Below, piece by piece: positions 43,104 to 55,218 of a DNA stretch of 64,000 nucleotides. The stretch covers positions 53,820,158 to 53,884,157 of the forward strand of contig OY979716.1 of the NCBI GenBank assembly GCA_963855995.1, given 5' to 3'. Under the pieces are notes generated by a model. The model was given only the letters and a program-made list of their open reading frames with translations. It had not been told where the DNA came from and did not search any database. The position numbers were made by a program, and so were the translations under genes. Origin of the DNA: Muricea muricata. Its lineage: Eukaryota > Cnidaria > Anthozoa > Malacalcyonacea > Plexauridae. Each line of letters begins with the position of its first letter. Position 1 is the stretch's first letter.

Positions 43104-43458
43104 GAGAACAATCCCACCAACATCCAACATTTTTTTAAGAAAGGATTTGAAAAACAATAACAAGGTAACACCATCGGCAACTGTGATCGAGGTCAGTAAA
43201 TTTATTGTGTTCTGCACCAGAGATGAACTGGTGGTTCCAGACCTACTTCCAGATTCTTTTTCAGTCACTATTTGCGCTGTTTGTAATATTTCGTGTAGGA
43301 CAGAAATTAAATTTTTAAAGCAATACTTTTAATGGGGCTTATCGGGAGAAAGTCTGTCAGAACATAAAACATTAAAATAAATGATATGCAATCGTCACAA
43401 ACGTTTCCAAGCTTATCAATCACTCAAAAAAGTTCTTTTTCTGTAGTTTTTTAATTAT

Positions 43459-43530
43459 GGGCTTGCACGCGGATCAAACTTGTGACCACTCGCACCTTAA
43501 AAGAGGAGCACATTACTAAACAAGTAAGCC
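43459..43530 (-). pseudogene. psi-Pro, AAG, C56 lost
   Basis: CACGCGGATCA type, standard for class B and C units. Confidence 0.6.
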
Positions 43531-43653
43531 AGGAATTATTACAGGATATCTAACAATTTGTCACAAAAATAAGAGGAAAATAATCAAAAAAGTATCACCA
43601 TGATCATTCGTGATTGTGGTTTGTAAATTTAGTTTTGGTTGTGGACTGAAGAT

Positions 43654-43726
43654 GGCCTCGTGGCCAAATGGATAAGGTGTCTGACTACGGATCAGAAAAT
43701 TGAAGGCTCAAATCCTGTCGGGGTCG
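43654..43726 (+). tRNA. tRNA-Arg, anticodon ACG (class B)
   Basis: Loop CTACGGA gives ACG, the usual wobble-inosine Arg anticodon (CGU, CGC, CGA). B box GGCTCAAATCC lacks T54, which may lower Pol III or T-loop quality. Acceptor GGCCTCG/CGGGGTC well paired. Confidence 0.83.
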
Positions 43727-43992
43727 CAATCTTTTCTGCATGTTGTTAAACTATGCAATTGTGGCATAAAAAGTGGAATTTTTTTTCTCTCAATTTTGAT
43801 ATGCCTATTCCAAATTACTATTTGACAAAAAACTGTTAATGTACTACTGTTGCTGTCCCAGGCGAACATGCAAGGCGAGGGTTACTGAATCTGTAGCAAC
43901 TGCCATGCAACAAGTTTTCACATCCCGCACAACAACTTCAATGAAACAGCATGGCACATCTAACAGCTGATGGCCCATAAATAAAACGAAAC

Positions 43993-44073
43993 TGGCAGCG
44001 GTGGGATTCGAACCCACGCCATAGAATGACTGGTGCCTAAAACCAGCGCCTTAGACCACTCGGCCACGCTACC
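43993..44073 (-). tRNA. tRNA-Leu, anticodon TAG
   Basis: Reference form. Confidence 0.95.
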
Positions 44074-44309
44074 ACCTTCATCTCGATGGTGTTTCTTTTT
44101 GCTTTAGACGCCCTAATTATATATTTAGTATGGTAATCTCTCTCGCTTTCAGGTATTATTTACGGGATTCCGAACATTTTGTACGACAGAAGTAAAATTT
44201 AAAAAAGTAATATTTCCAAATACCTATTTCGGAGAAAGTTTTTCAGAATATATAACATAAAAATAGACCTGGTTTCCAAGGTTATTAATGTTACGAGTCT
44301 CAGAATTAT

Positions 44310-44381
44310 GGGTTTGCACGGGAATCGAACCCGTGATTTCTCGCACCCGAAGCGAGAATAATACCTGTAGACCAGCAAGCC
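44310..44381 (-). tRNA. tRNA-Pro, anticodon CGG
   Basis: Variable region AAATC instead of AGGTC. Confidence 0.85.
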
Positions 44382-44736
44382 GAGAACAATCCCACCAACA
44401 TCCAACATTTTTTTAAGAAAGGATTTGAAAAACAATAACAAGGTTATACCATCGGGTACTGTTATCGAGGTCAGTAAATTTATTGTGTTCTGCACCAGAG
44501 ATGAACTGGTGGTTCCAGACCCACTTCCAGATTCTTTTTCAGTCACTATTTGCGCTGTTTGTAATATTTCGTGTAGGACAGAAATTAAATTTTTAAAGCA
44601 ATACTTTTAATGGGGCTTTTCGGGAGAAAGTGTGTCAGAACATACAACATTAAAACAAATGATATGCAATCGTCACAAACGTTTCCAAGCTTATCAATCA
44701 CTCAAAAAAGTTCTTTTTCTGCAGTTTTTTAATTAT

Positions 44737-44808
44737 GGGCTTGCACGCGGATCAAACTTGTGACCACTCGCACCTTAAAAGAGGAGCACATTACTAAACA
44801 AGTAAGCC
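44737..44808 (-). pseudogene. psi-Pro, AAG, C56 lost
   Basis: As 43459. Confidence 0.6.
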
Positions 44809-44931
44809 AGGAATTATTACAGGATATCTAACAATTTGTCACAAAAATAAGAGGAAAATAATCAAAAAAGTATCACCATGATCATTCGTGATCGTGGTTA
44901 GTAAAATTAGTTTTGGTTCTGGCCTGAAGAT

Positions 44932-45004
44932 GGCCTCGTGGCCAAATGGATAAAGTGTCTGACTACGGATCAGAAAATTGAAGGCTCAAATCCTGTCGGG
45001 GTCG
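44932..45004 (+). tRNA. tRNA-Arg, anticodon ACG (class B)
   Basis: D arm GATAAAGTG has lost one D-stem G. T54 changed to C. Spacer then reads CTTTTGTC. Confidence 0.75.
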
Positions 45005-45269
45005 CAATCTTTTGTCATGTTGTTAAACTATGCAATTGTGGCATAAAAAGTGGAATTTTTTTTCTCTCAATTTTGATATGCCTATTCCAAATTACTATTT
45101 GACAAAAAACTGTTAATGTACTACTGTTGCTGTCCCAGGCGAACATGCAAGGCGAGGGTTACTGAATCTGTAGCAACTGCCATGACACAAGTTTTCACAT
45201 CCCGCACAACAACTTCAATGAAACAGCATGGCACATCTAACAGCTGATGGCCCATAAATAAAACGAAAC

Positions 45270-45350
45270 TGACAGCGGTGGGATTCGAACCCACGCCATA
45301 GAATGACTGGTGCCTAAAACCAGCGCCTTAGACCACTCGGCCACGTTACC
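45270..45350 (-). tRNA. tRNA-Leu, anticodon TAG
   Basis: Acceptor GGTAACG/CGCTGTC: one A-C mismatch and one G-U. Confidence 0.83.
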
Positions 45351-45586
45351 ACCTTCATCTCGATAGTGTTTCTTTTTGCTTTAGGTGCCCTAATTATATA
45401 TTTAGTATGGTAATCTCTCTCGCTTTCAGGTATTATTTACGGGATTCCTAACATTTTCTACGACAGAAGTAAAATTTAAAAAAGTAATATTTCCAAATAC
45501 CTATTTCGGAGAAAGTTTTTCAGAATATATAACATAAAAATAGACCTGGTTTCCAAAGTTAGTAATGTTACGAGTCCCAGAATTAT

Positions 45587-45658
45587 GGGTTTGCACGGGA
45601 ATCGAACCCGTGACCTCTCGCACCCGAAGCGAGAATAATACCTGTAGACCAGCAAGCC
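45587..45658 (-). tRNA. tRNA-Pro, anticodon CGG
   Basis: As 30559. Confidence 0.88.
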
Positions 45659-46013
45659 GAGAACAATCCCACCAACATCCAACATTTTTTTAAGAAAGGA
45701 TTTGAAAAACAATAACAAGGTAATACCATCGGCAACTGTTATCGAGGTCAGTAAATTTATTGTGTTCTGCACCAGAGATGAACTGGTGGTTCCAGACCCA
45801 CTTCCAGATTCTTTTTCAGTCACTATTTGCGCTGTTTGTAATATTTCGTGTACGACAGAAATTAAATTTTTAAAGCAATAATTTTAATGGGGCTTCTCGG
45901 GAGAAAGTGTGTCAGAACTTACAACATTAAAATAAATGATATGCAATCGTCACAAACGTTTCCAAGCTTATCAATCACTCAAAAAAGTTCTTTTTCTGCA
46001 GTTTTTTAATTAT

Positions 46014-46085
46014 GGGCTTGCACGCGGATCAAACTTGTGACCACTCGCACCTTAAAAGAGGAGCACATTACTAAACAAGTAAGCC
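46014..46085 (-). pseudogene. psi-Pro, AAG, C56 lost
   Basis: As 43459. Confidence 0.6.
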
Positions 46086-46208
46086 AGGAATTATTAAAGG
46101 ATATCTAACAATTTGTCACAAAAATAAGAGGAAAATAATCAAAAAAGTATCACCATTATCATTCGTGATCGTGGTTAGTAAATTTAGTTTTGGTTGTGGC
46201 CTGAAGAT

Positions 46209-46281
46209 GGCCTCGTGGCCAAATGGATAAGGTGTCTGACTTCGGATCAGAAAATTGAAGTCTCAAATTCTGTCGGGGTCG
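46209..46281 (+). tRNA. tRNA-Arg, anticodon TCG, degraded T arm (class C)
   Basis: B box GTCTCAAATTC and T stem GAAGT/TCTGT: poor. Confidence 0.68.
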
Positions 46282-46547
46282 CAATCTTTTCTGCATGTTG
46301 TTAAACTATGCAATTGTGGCATAAAAAGTGGAATTTTTTTTTTCTCAATTTTGATACGCCTATTCCAAATTACTATTTGACAAAAAACTGTTAATGTACT
46401 ACTGTTGCTGTCCCAGGCGAAATAGCAAGGCGAGGGTTACTGAATCTGTAGCAACTGCCATGCAACAAGTTTCCACATCCCGCACAACAACTTCAATGAA
46501 ACAGCATGGCACATCTAACAGCTGATGGCCCATAAATAAAACGAAAC

Positions 46548-46628
46548 TGGCAGCGGTGGGATTCGAACCCACGCCATAGAATGACTGGTGCCTAAAACCA
46601 GCGCCTTAGACCACTCGGCCACGCTACC
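46548..46628 (-). tRNA. tRNA-Leu, anticodon TAG
   Basis: Reference form. Confidence 0.95.
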
Positions 46629-46864
46629 ACCTTCATCTCGATGGTGTTTCTTTTTGCTTTAGACGCCCTAATTATATATTTAGTATGGTAATCTCTCTCG
46701 CTTTCAGGTATTATTTACGGGATTCCTAACATTTTGTACGACAGAAGTAAAATTTAAAAAAGTAATATTTCCAAATACCTATTTCGGAGAAAGTTTTTCA
46801 GAATATATAACATAAAAATAGACCTGGTTTTCAAAGTTAGTAATGTTACGAGTCTCAGAATTAT

Positions 46865-46936
46865 GGGTTTGCACGGGAATTGAACCCGTGACCTCTCGCA
46901 CCCGAAGCGAGAATAATACCTGTAGACCAGCAAGCC
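46865..46936 (-). tRNA. tRNA-Pro, anticodon CGG
   Basis: T loop TTCAATT as at 41758. Confidence 0.87.
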
Positions 46937-47291
46937 GAGAACAATCCCACAAACATCCAACATTTTTTTAAGAAAGGATTTGAAAAACAATAACAAAGTA
47001 ATACCATCGGCAACTGTGATCGAGGTCAGTAAATTTATTGTGTTCTGCACCAGAGATGAACTGGTGGTTCCAGACCCACTTCCAGATTCTTTTTCAGTCA
47101 CTATTTGCGCTGTTTGTAATATTTCGTGTAGGACAGAAATTAAATTTTTAAAGCAATAGTTTTAATGGGGCTTCTCGGGAGAAAGTGTGTCAGAACATAC
47201 AACATTAAAATAAATGATATGCAATCGTAACAAACGTTTCCAAGCTTATCAATCACTCAAGAAAGTTCTTTTTGTGCTGTTTTTTAACTAT

Positions 47292-47363
47292 GGGCTTGCA
47301 CGCGGATCGAACTTGTGACCACTCGCACCTTAAAAGAGGAGCACATTACTAAACAAGTAAGCC
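47292..47363 (-). pseudogene. psi-Pro, AAG
   Basis: As 15162, with GTGCTG left flank. Confidence 0.63.
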
Positions 47364-47486
47364 AGGAATTATTAAAGGATATCTAACAATTTGTCAATAA
47401 AATAAGAGGAAAATAATCCAAAAAGTATCACCATTATTATTCGTGATCGTGGTTCATAAATTTAGTTTTGGTTGTGGCCTGAAGAC

Positions 47487-47559
47487 GGCCTCGTGGCCTA
47501 ATGGATGAGGTGTCTGACTTCGGATCAGAAAATTGAAGGTTCAAATCCTGTCGGGGTTG
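47487..47559 (+). tRNA. tRNA-Arg, anticodon TCG (class A)
   Basis: Same as 42380. Confidence 0.87.
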
Positions 47560-47824
47560 CAATATTTTCTGCATGTTGTTAAACTATGTAATTGTGGCAT
47601 AAAAAGTGGAATTTTTTTCTCTGAAATTTGATATGCCTCTTCCAAATTACTATTTGACAAAAAACTGTTAATGTACTACTGTTGCTGTGCCAGGCGAACA
47701 TGCAAGGCGAGGGTTACTGAATCTCTAGCAACTGCCATGCAACAAGTTTCCACATCCCGCACAACAACTTCAATGAAACAGCATGGCACATCTAACAGCT
47801 GATGGCCCATAAATAAAACGAAAC

Positions 47825-47904
47825 TGGCAGCGGTGGGATTCGAACCTCGCCATAGAATGACTGGTGCCTAAAACCAGCGCCTTAGACCACTCGGCCACGC
47901 TACC
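47825..47904 (-). pseudogene. tRNA-Leu (TAG) with 1-bp T-stem deletion (class A)
   Basis: Same deletion as 40164. Confidence 0.75.
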
Positions 47905-48139
47905 ACCTTCATCTCCATGGTGTTTCTTTTTGCTTTACACGCCCTAATTATATATTTATTAAGGCAATCTCTCTTGCTTTCAGGTATTATTTACGGGATT
48001 CCTAACATTTTCTACGACAGAAGTAAAATTTAAAAAGTAATATTTCCAAATACCTATTTCCGAGAAAGTTTTTCAGAATATATAACATAAAAATAGACCT
48101 GGTTTCCAAAGTTAGTAATGTTACAAGTCCCGGAATTAT

Positions 48140-48211
48140 CGGTTTGCACGGGAATCGAACCCGTGACCTCTCGCACCCGAAGCGAGAATGATACCTGTAG
48201 ACCAGGAAGCC
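48140..48211 (-). tRNA. tRNA-Pro, anticodon CGG, G discriminator
   Basis: As 43032. Confidence 0.82.
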
Positions 48212-48566
48212 GAGAACAATCCCACCAACATCCAACATTTTTTTAAGAAAGGATTTGAAAAACAATAACAAGGTAATACCATCGGCAACTGTGATCGAGG
48301 TCAGTAAATTTATTGTGTTCTGCACCAGAGATGAACTGGTGGTTCCAGACCTACTTCCAGATTCTTTTTCAGTAACTATTTGCGCTGTTTGTAATATTTC
48401 GTGTAGGACAGAAATTAAATTTTTAAAGCAATACTTTTAATGGGGCTTATCGGGAGAAAGTGTGTCAGAACATAAAACATTAAAATAAATGATATGCAAT
48501 CGTCACAAACGTTTCCAAGCTTATCAATCACTCAAAAAAGTTCTTTTTCTGTAGTTTTTTAATTAT

Positions 48567-48638
48567 GGGCTTGCACGCGGATCAAACTTGTGACCACTCG
48601 CACCTTAAAAGAGGAGCACATTACTAAACAAGTAAGCC
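48567..48638 (-). pseudogene. psi-Pro, AAG, C56 lost
   Basis: As 43459. Confidence 0.6.
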
Positions 48639-48761
48639 AGGAATTATTACAGGATATCTAACAATTTGTCACAAAAATAAGAGGAAAATAATCAAAAAAG
48701 TATCACCATGATCATTCGTGATTGTGGTTTGTAAATTTAGTTTTGGTTGTGGACTGAAGAT

Positions 48762-48834
48762 GGCCTCGTGGCCAAATGGATAAGGTGTCTGACTACGGAT
48801 CAGAAAATTGAAGGCTCAAATCCTGTCGGGGTCG
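48762..48834 (+). tRNA. tRNA-Arg, anticodon ACG (class B)
   Basis: Same as 43654. Confidence 0.83.
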
Positions 48835-49100
48835 CAATCTTTTCTGCATGTTGTTAAACTATGCAATTGTGGCATAAAAAGTGGAATTTTTTTTCTCTCA
48901 ATTTTGATATGCCTATTCCAAATTACTATTTGACAAAAAACTGTTAATGTACTACTGTTGCTGTCCCAGGCGAACATGCAAGGCGACGGTTACTGAATCT
49001 GTAGCAACTGCCATGCAACAAGTTTTCACATCCCGCACAACAACTTCAATGAAACAGCATGGCACATCTAACAGCTGATGGCCCATAAATAAAACGAAAC

Positions 49101-49181
49101 TGGCAGCGGTGGGATTCGAACCCACGCCATAGAATGACTGGTGCCTAAAACCAGCGCCTTAGACCACTCGGCCACGCTACC
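49101..49181 (-). tRNA. tRNA-Leu, anticodon TAG
   Basis: Reference form. Confidence 0.95.
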
Positions 49182-49417
49182 ACCTTCATCTCGATGGTGT
49201 TTCTTTTTGCTTTAGACGCCCTAATTATATATTTAGTATGGTAATCTCTCTCGCTTTCAGGTATTATTTACGGGATTCCTAACATTTTGTACGACAGAAG
49301 TAAAATTTAAAAAAGTAATATTTCCAAATACCTATTTCGGAGAAAGTTTTTCAGAATATATAACATAAAAATAGACCTGGTTTTCAAAGTTAGTAATGTT
49401 ACGAGTCTCAGAATTAT

Positions 49418-49489
49418 GGGTTTGCACGGGAATTGAACCCGTGACCTCTCGCACCCGAAGCGAGAATAATACCTGTAGACCAGCAAGCC
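49418..49489 (-). tRNA. tRNA-Pro, anticodon CGG
   Basis: As 46865. Confidence 0.87.
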
Positions 49490-49844
49490 GAGAACAATCC
49501 CACAAACATCCAACATTTTTTTAAGAAAGGATTTGAAAAACAATAACAAAGTAATACCATCGGCAACTGTGATCGAGGTCAGTAAATTTATTGTGTTCTG
49601 CACCAGAGATGAACTGGTGGTTCCAGACCCACTTCCAGATTCTTTTTCAGTCACTATTTGCGCTGTTTGTAATATTTCGTGTAGGACAGAAATTAAATTT
49701 TTAAAGCAATAGTTTTAATGGGGCTTCTCGGGAGAAAGTGTGTCAGAACATACAACATTAAAATAAATGATATGCAATCGTAACAAACGTTTCCAAGCTT
49801 ATCAATCACTCAAGAAAGTTCTTTTTGTGCTGTTTTTTAACTAT

Positions 49845-49916
49845 GGGCTTGCACGCGGATCGAACTTGTGACCACTCGCACCTTAAAAGAGGAGCACATT
49901 ACTAAACAAGTAAGCC
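49845..49916 (-). pseudogene. psi-Pro, AAG
   Basis: As 47292. Confidence 0.63.
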
Positions 49917-50039
49917 AGGAATTATTAAAGGATATCTAACAATTTGTCAATAAAATAAGAGGAAAATAATCCAAAAAGTATCACCATTATTATTCGTGAT
50001 CGTGGTTCATAAATTTAGTTTTGGTTGTGGCCTGAAGAC

Positions 50040-50112
50040 GGCCTCGTGGCCTAATGGATGAGGTGTCTGACTTCGGATCAGAAAATTGAAGGTTCAAATC
50101 CTGTCGGGGTTG
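50040..50112 (+). tRNA. tRNA-Arg, anticodon TCG (class A)
   Basis: Same as 42380. Confidence 0.87.
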
Positions 50113-50377
50113 CAATATTTTCTGCATGTTGTTAAACTATGTAATTGTGGCATAAAAAGTGGAATTTTTTTCTCTGAAATTTGATATGCCTCTTCCAAAT
50201 TACTATTTGACAAAAAACTGTTAATGTACTACTGTTGCTGTGCCAGGCGAACATGCAAGGCGAGGGTTACTGAATCTCTAGCAACTGCCATGCAACAAGT
50301 TTCCACATCCCGCACAACAACTTCAATGAAACAGCATGGCACATCTAACAGCTGATGGCCCATAAATAAAACGAAAC

Positions 50378-50457
50378 TGGCAGCGGTGGGATTCGAACCT
50401 CGCCATAGAATGACTGGTGCCTAAAACCAGCGCCTTAGACCACTCGGCCACGCTACC
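50378..50457 (-). pseudogene. tRNA-Leu (TAG) with 1-bp T-stem deletion (class A)
   Basis: Same deletion as 40164. Confidence 0.75.
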
Positions 50458-50692
50458 ACCTTCATCTCCATGGTGTTTCTTTTTGCTTTACACGCCCTAA
50501 TTATATATTTATTAAGGCAATCTCTCTTGCTTTCAGGTATTATTTACGGGATTCCTAACATTTTCTACGACAGAAGTAAAATTTAAAAAGTAATATTTCC
50601 AAATACCTATTTCCGAGAAAGTTTTTCAGAATATATAACATAAAAATAGACCTGGTTTCCAAAGTTAGTAATGTTACAAGTCCCGGAATTAT

Positions 50693-50764
50693 CGGTTTGC
50701 ACGGGAATCGAACCCGTGACCTCTCGCACCCGAAGCGAGAATGATACCTGTAGACCAGGAAGCC
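50693..50764 (-). tRNA. tRNA-Pro, anticodon CGG, G discriminator
   Basis: As 43032. Confidence 0.82.
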
Positions 50765-51119
50765 GAGAACAATCCCACCAACATCCAACATTTTTTTAAG
50801 AAAGGATTTGAAAAACAATAACAAGGTAATACCATCGGCAACTGTGATCGAGGTCAGTAAATTTATTGTGTTCTGCACCAGAGATGAACTGGTGGTTCCA
50901 GACCTACTTCCAGATTCTTTTTCAGTAACTATTTGCGCTGTTTGTAATATTTCGTGTAGGACAGAAATTAAATTTTTAAAGCAATACTTTTAATGGGGCT
51001 TATCGGGAGAAAGTGTGTCAGAACATAAAACATTAAAATAAATGATATGCAATCGTCACAAACGTTTCCAAGCTTATCAATCACTCAAAAAAGTTCTTTT
51101 TCTGTAGTTTTTTAATTAT

Positions 51120-51191
51120 GGGCTTGCACGCGGATCAAACTTGTGACCACTCGCACCTTAAAAGAGGAGCACATTACTAAACAAGTAAGCC
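51120..51191 (-). pseudogene. psi-Pro, AAG, C56 lost
   Basis: As 43459. Confidence 0.6.
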
Positions 51192-51314
51192 AGGAATTAT
51201 TACAGGATATCTAACAATTTGTCACAAAAATAAGAGGAAAATAATCAAAAAAGTATCACCATGATCATTCGTGATTGTGGTTTGTAAATTTAGTTTTGGT
51301 TGTGGACTGAAGAT

Positions 51315-51387
51315 GGCCTCGTGGCCAAATGGATAAGGTGTCTGACTACGGATCAGAAAATTGAAGGCTCAAATCCTGTCGGGGTCG
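51315..51387 (+). tRNA. tRNA-Arg, anticodon ACG (class B)
   Basis: Same as 43654. Confidence 0.83.
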
Positions 51388-51653
51388 CAATCTTTTCTGC
51401 ATGTTGTTAAACTATGCAATTGTGGCATAAAAAGTGGAATTTTTTTTCTCTCAATTTTGATATGCCTATTCCAAATTACTATTTGACAAAAAACTGTTAA
51501 TGTACTACTGTTGCTGTCCCAGGCGAACATGCAAGGCGACGGTTACTGAATCTGTAGCAACTGCCATGCAACAAGTTTTCACATCCCGCACAACAACTTC
51601 AATGAAACAGCATGGCACATCTAACAGCTGATGGCCCATAAATAAAACGAAAC

Positions 51654-51734
51654 TGGCAGCGGTGGGATTCGAACCCACGCCATAGAATGACTGGTGCCTA
51701 AAACCAGCGCCTTAGACCACTCGGCCACGCTACC
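51654..51734 (-). tRNA. tRNA-Leu, anticodon TAG
   Basis: Reference form. Confidence 0.95.
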
Positions 51735-51970
51735 ACCTTCATCTCGATGGTGTTTCTTTTTGCTTTAGACGCCCTAATTATATATTTAGTATGGTAATCT
51801 CTCTCGCTTTCAGGTATTATTTACGGGATTCCTAACATTTTGTACGACAGAAGTAAAATTTAAAAAAGTAATATTTCCAAATACCTATTTCAGAGAAAGT
51901 TTTTCAGAATATATAACATAAAAATAGACCTGGTTTCCAAGGTTATTAATGTTACGAGTCTCAGAATTAT

Positions 51971-52042
51971 GGGTTTGCACGGGAATCGAACCCGTGACCT
52001 CTCGCACCCGAAGCGAGAATAATACCTGTAGACCAGCAAGCC
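51971..52042 (-). tRNA. tRNA-Pro, anticodon CGG
   Basis: As 30559. Confidence 0.88.
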
Positions 52043-52397
52043 GAGAACAATCCCACCAACATCCAACATTTTTTTAAGAAAGGATTTGAAAAACAATAAC
52101 AAGGTAATACCATCGGCAACTGTTATCGAGGTCAGTAAATTTATTGTGTTCTGCACCAGAGATGAACTGGTGGTTCCAGACCCACTTCCAGATTCTTTTT
52201 CAGTCACTATTTGCGCTGTTTGTAATATTTCGTGTAGGACAGAAATTAAATTTTTAAAGCAATACTTTTAATGGGGCTTCTCGGGAGAAAGTGTGTCAGA
52301 ACATACAACATTAAAACAAATGATATGCAATCGTCACAAACGTTTCCAAGCTTATCAATCACTAGAAAAAGTTCTTTTTCTGCAGTTTTTTAATTAT

Positions 52398-52469
52398 GGG
52401 CTTGCACGCGGATCAAACTTGTGACCACTCGCACCTTAAAAGAGGAGCACATTACTAAACAAGTAAGCC
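52398..52469 (-). pseudogene. psi-Pro, AAG, C56 lost
   Basis: As 43459. Confidence 0.6.
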
Positions 52470-52592
52470 AGGAATTATTAAAGGATATCTAACAATTTGT
52501 CACAAAAATAAGAGGAAAATAATCAAAAAAGTATCACCATTATCATTCGTGATCGTGGTTAGTAAATTTAGTTTTGGTTGTGGCCTGAAGAT

Positions 52593-52665
52593 GGCCTCGT
52601 GGCCAAATGGATAAGGTGTCTGACTTCGGATCAGAAAATTGAAGTCTCAAATTCTGTCGGGGTCG
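52593..52665 (+). tRNA. tRNA-Arg, anticodon TCG, degraded T arm (class C)
   Basis: Same as 46209. Confidence 0.68.
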
Positions 52666-52931
52666 CAATCTTTTCTGCATGTTGTTAAACTATGCAATTG
52701 TGGCATAAAAAGTGGAATTTTTTTTTTCTCAATTTTGATACGCCTATTCCAAATTACTATTTGACAAAAAACTGTTAATGTACTACTGTTGCTGTCCCAG
52801 GCGAAATAGCAAGGCGAGGGTTACTGAATCTGTAGCAACTGCCATGCAACAAGTTTCCACATCCCGCACAACAACTTCAATGAAACAGCATGGCACATCT
52901 AACAGCTGATGGCCCATAAATAAAACGAAAC

Positions 52932-53012
52932 TGGCAGCGGTGGGATTCGAACCCACGCCATAGAATGACTGGTGCCTAAAACCAGCGCCTTAGACCACTC
53001 GGCCACGCTACC
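52932..53012 (-). tRNA. tRNA-Leu, anticodon TAG
   Basis: Reference form. Confidence 0.95.
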
Positions 53013-53248
53013 ACCTTCATCTCGATGGTGTTTCTTTTTGCTTTAGACGCCCTAATTATATATTTAGTATGGTAATCTCTCTCGCTTTCAGGTATTATTT
53101 ACGGGATTCCTAACATTTTGTACGACAGAAGTAAAATTTAAAAAAGTAATATTTCCAAATACCTATTTCGGAGAAAGTTTTTCAGAATATATAACATAAA
53201 AATAGACCTGGTTTTCAAAGTTAGTAATGTTACGAGTCTCAGAATTAT

Positions 53249-53320
53249 GGGTTTGCACGGGAATTGAACCCGTGACCTCTCGCACCCGAAGCGAGAATAA
53301 TACCTGTAGACCAGCAAGCC
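53249..53320 (-). tRNA. tRNA-Pro, anticodon CGG
   Basis: As 46865. Confidence 0.87.
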
Positions 53321-53675
53321 GAGAACAATCCCACAAACATCCAACATTTTTTTAAGAAAGGATTTGAAAAACAATAACAAAGTAATACCATCGGCAACTG
53401 TGATCGAGGTCAGTAAATTTATTGTGTTCTGCACCAGAGATGAACTGGTGGTTCCAGACCCACTTCCAGATTCTTTTTCAGTCACTATTTGCGCTGTTTG
53501 TAATATTTCGTGTAGGACAGAAATTAAATTTTTAAAGCAATAGTTTTAATGGGGCTTCTCGGGAGAAAGTGTGTCAGAACATACAACATTAAAATAAATG
53601 ATATGCAATCGTAACAAACGTTTCCAAGCTTATCAATCACTCAAGAAAGTTCTTTTTGTGCTGTTTTTTAACTAT

Positions 53676-53747
53676 GGGCTTGCACGCGGATCGAACTTGT
53701 GACCACTCGCACCTTAAAAGAGGAGCACATTACTAAACAAGTAAGCC
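53676..53747 (-). pseudogene. psi-Pro, AAG
   Basis: As 47292. Confidence 0.63.
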
Positions 53748-53870
53748 AGGAATTATTAAAGGATATCTAACAATTTGTCAATAAAATAAGAGGAAAATAA
53801 TCCAAAAAGTATCACCATTATTATTCGTGATCGTGGTTCATAAATTTAGTTTTGGTTGTGGCCTGAAGAC

Positions 53871-53943
53871 GGCCTCGTGGCCTAATGGATGAGGTGTCTG
53901 ACTTCGGATCAGAAAATTGAAGGTTCAAATCCTGTCGGGGTTG
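53871..53943 (+). tRNA. tRNA-Arg, anticodon TCG (class A)
   Basis: Same as 42380. Confidence 0.87.
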
Positions 53944-54208
53944 CAATATTTTCTGCATGTTGTTAAACTATGTAATTGTGGCATAAAAAGTGGAATTTTT
54001 TTCTCTGAAATTTGATATGCCTCTTCCAAATTACTATTTGACAAAAAACTGTTAATGTACTACTGTTGCTGTGCCAGGCGAACATGCAAGGCGAGGGTTA
54101 CTGAATCTCTAGCAACTGCCATGCAACAAGTTTCCACATCCCGCACAACAACTTCAATGAAACAGCATGGCACATCTAACAGCTGATGGCCCATAAATAA
54201 AACGAAAC

Positions 54209-54288
54209 TGGCAGCGGTGGGATTCGAACCTCGCCATAGAATGACTGGTGCCTAAAACCAGCGCCTTAGACCACTCGGCCACGCTACC
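54209..54288 (-). pseudogene. tRNA-Leu (TAG) with 1-bp T-stem deletion (class A)
   Basis: Same deletion as 40164. Confidence 0.75.
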
Positions 54289-54523
54289 ACCTTCATCTCC
54301 ATGGTGTTTCTTTTTGCTTTACACGCCCTAATTATATATTTATTAAGGCAATCTCTCTTGCTTTCAGGTATTATTTACGGGATTCCTAACATTTTCTACG
54401 ACAGAAGTAAAATTTAAAAAGTAATATTTCCAAATACCTATTTCCGAGAAAGTTTTTCAGAATATATAACATAAAAATAGACCTGGTTTCCAAAGTTAGT
54501 AATGTTACAAGTCCCGGAATTAT

Positions 54524-54595
54524 CGGTTTGCACGGGAATCGAACCCGTGACCTCTCGCACCCGAAGCGAGAATGATACCTGTAGACCAGGAAGCC
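54524..54595 (-). tRNA. tRNA-Pro, anticodon CGG, G discriminator
   Basis: As 43032. Confidence 0.82.
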
Positions 54596-54950
54596 GAGAA
54601 CAATCCCACCAACATCCAACATTTTTTTAAGAAAGGATTTGAAAAACAATAACAAGGTAATACCATCGGCAACTGTGATCGAGGTCAGTAAATTTATTGT
54701 GTTCTGCACCAGAGATGAACTGGTGGTTCCAGACCTACTTCCAGATTCTTTTTCAGTAACTATTTGCGCTGTTTGTAATATTTCGTGTAGGACAGAAATT
54801 AAATTTTTAAAGCAATACTTTTAATGGGGCTTATCGGGAGAAAGTGTGTCAGAACATAAAACATTAAAATAAATGATATGCAATCGTCACAAACGTTTCC
54901 AAGCTTATCAATCACTCAAAAAAGTTCTTTTTCTGTAGTTTTTTAATTAT

Positions 54951-55022
54951 GGGCTTGCACGCGGATCAAACTTGTGACCACTCGCACCTTAAAAGAGGAG
55001 CACATTACTAAACAAGTAAGCC
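54951..55022 (-). pseudogene. psi-Pro, AAG, C56 lost
   Basis: As 43459. Confidence 0.6.
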
Positions 55023-55145
55023 AGGAATTATTACAGGATATCTAACAATTTGTCACAAAAATAAGAGGAAAATAATCAAAAAAGTATCACCATGATCATT
55101 CGTGATTGTGGTTTGTAAATTTAGTTTTGGTTGTGGACTGAAGAT

Positions 55146-55218
55146 GGCCTCGTGGCCAAATGGATAAGGTGTCTGACTACGGATCAGAAAATTGAAGGCT
55201 CAAATCCTGTCGGGGTCG
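55146..55218 (+). tRNA. tRNA-Arg, anticodon ACG (class B)
   Basis: Same as 43654. Confidence 0.83.

Larger units (their letters stand above)
47487..50039. repeat. Higher-order repeat AB, 2,553 bp
   Basis: Unit A (Arg TCG with ATGGATGAGG D loop, broken Leu T arm) followed by unit B (Arg ACG). Same A and B classes as the next blocks but without C. Confidence 0.85.
50040..53870. repeat. Higher-order repeat ABC, 3,831 bp, first copy
   Basis: Units A (50040), B (51315) and C (52593). Recurs at exactly 3,831 bp. Confidence 0.88.
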
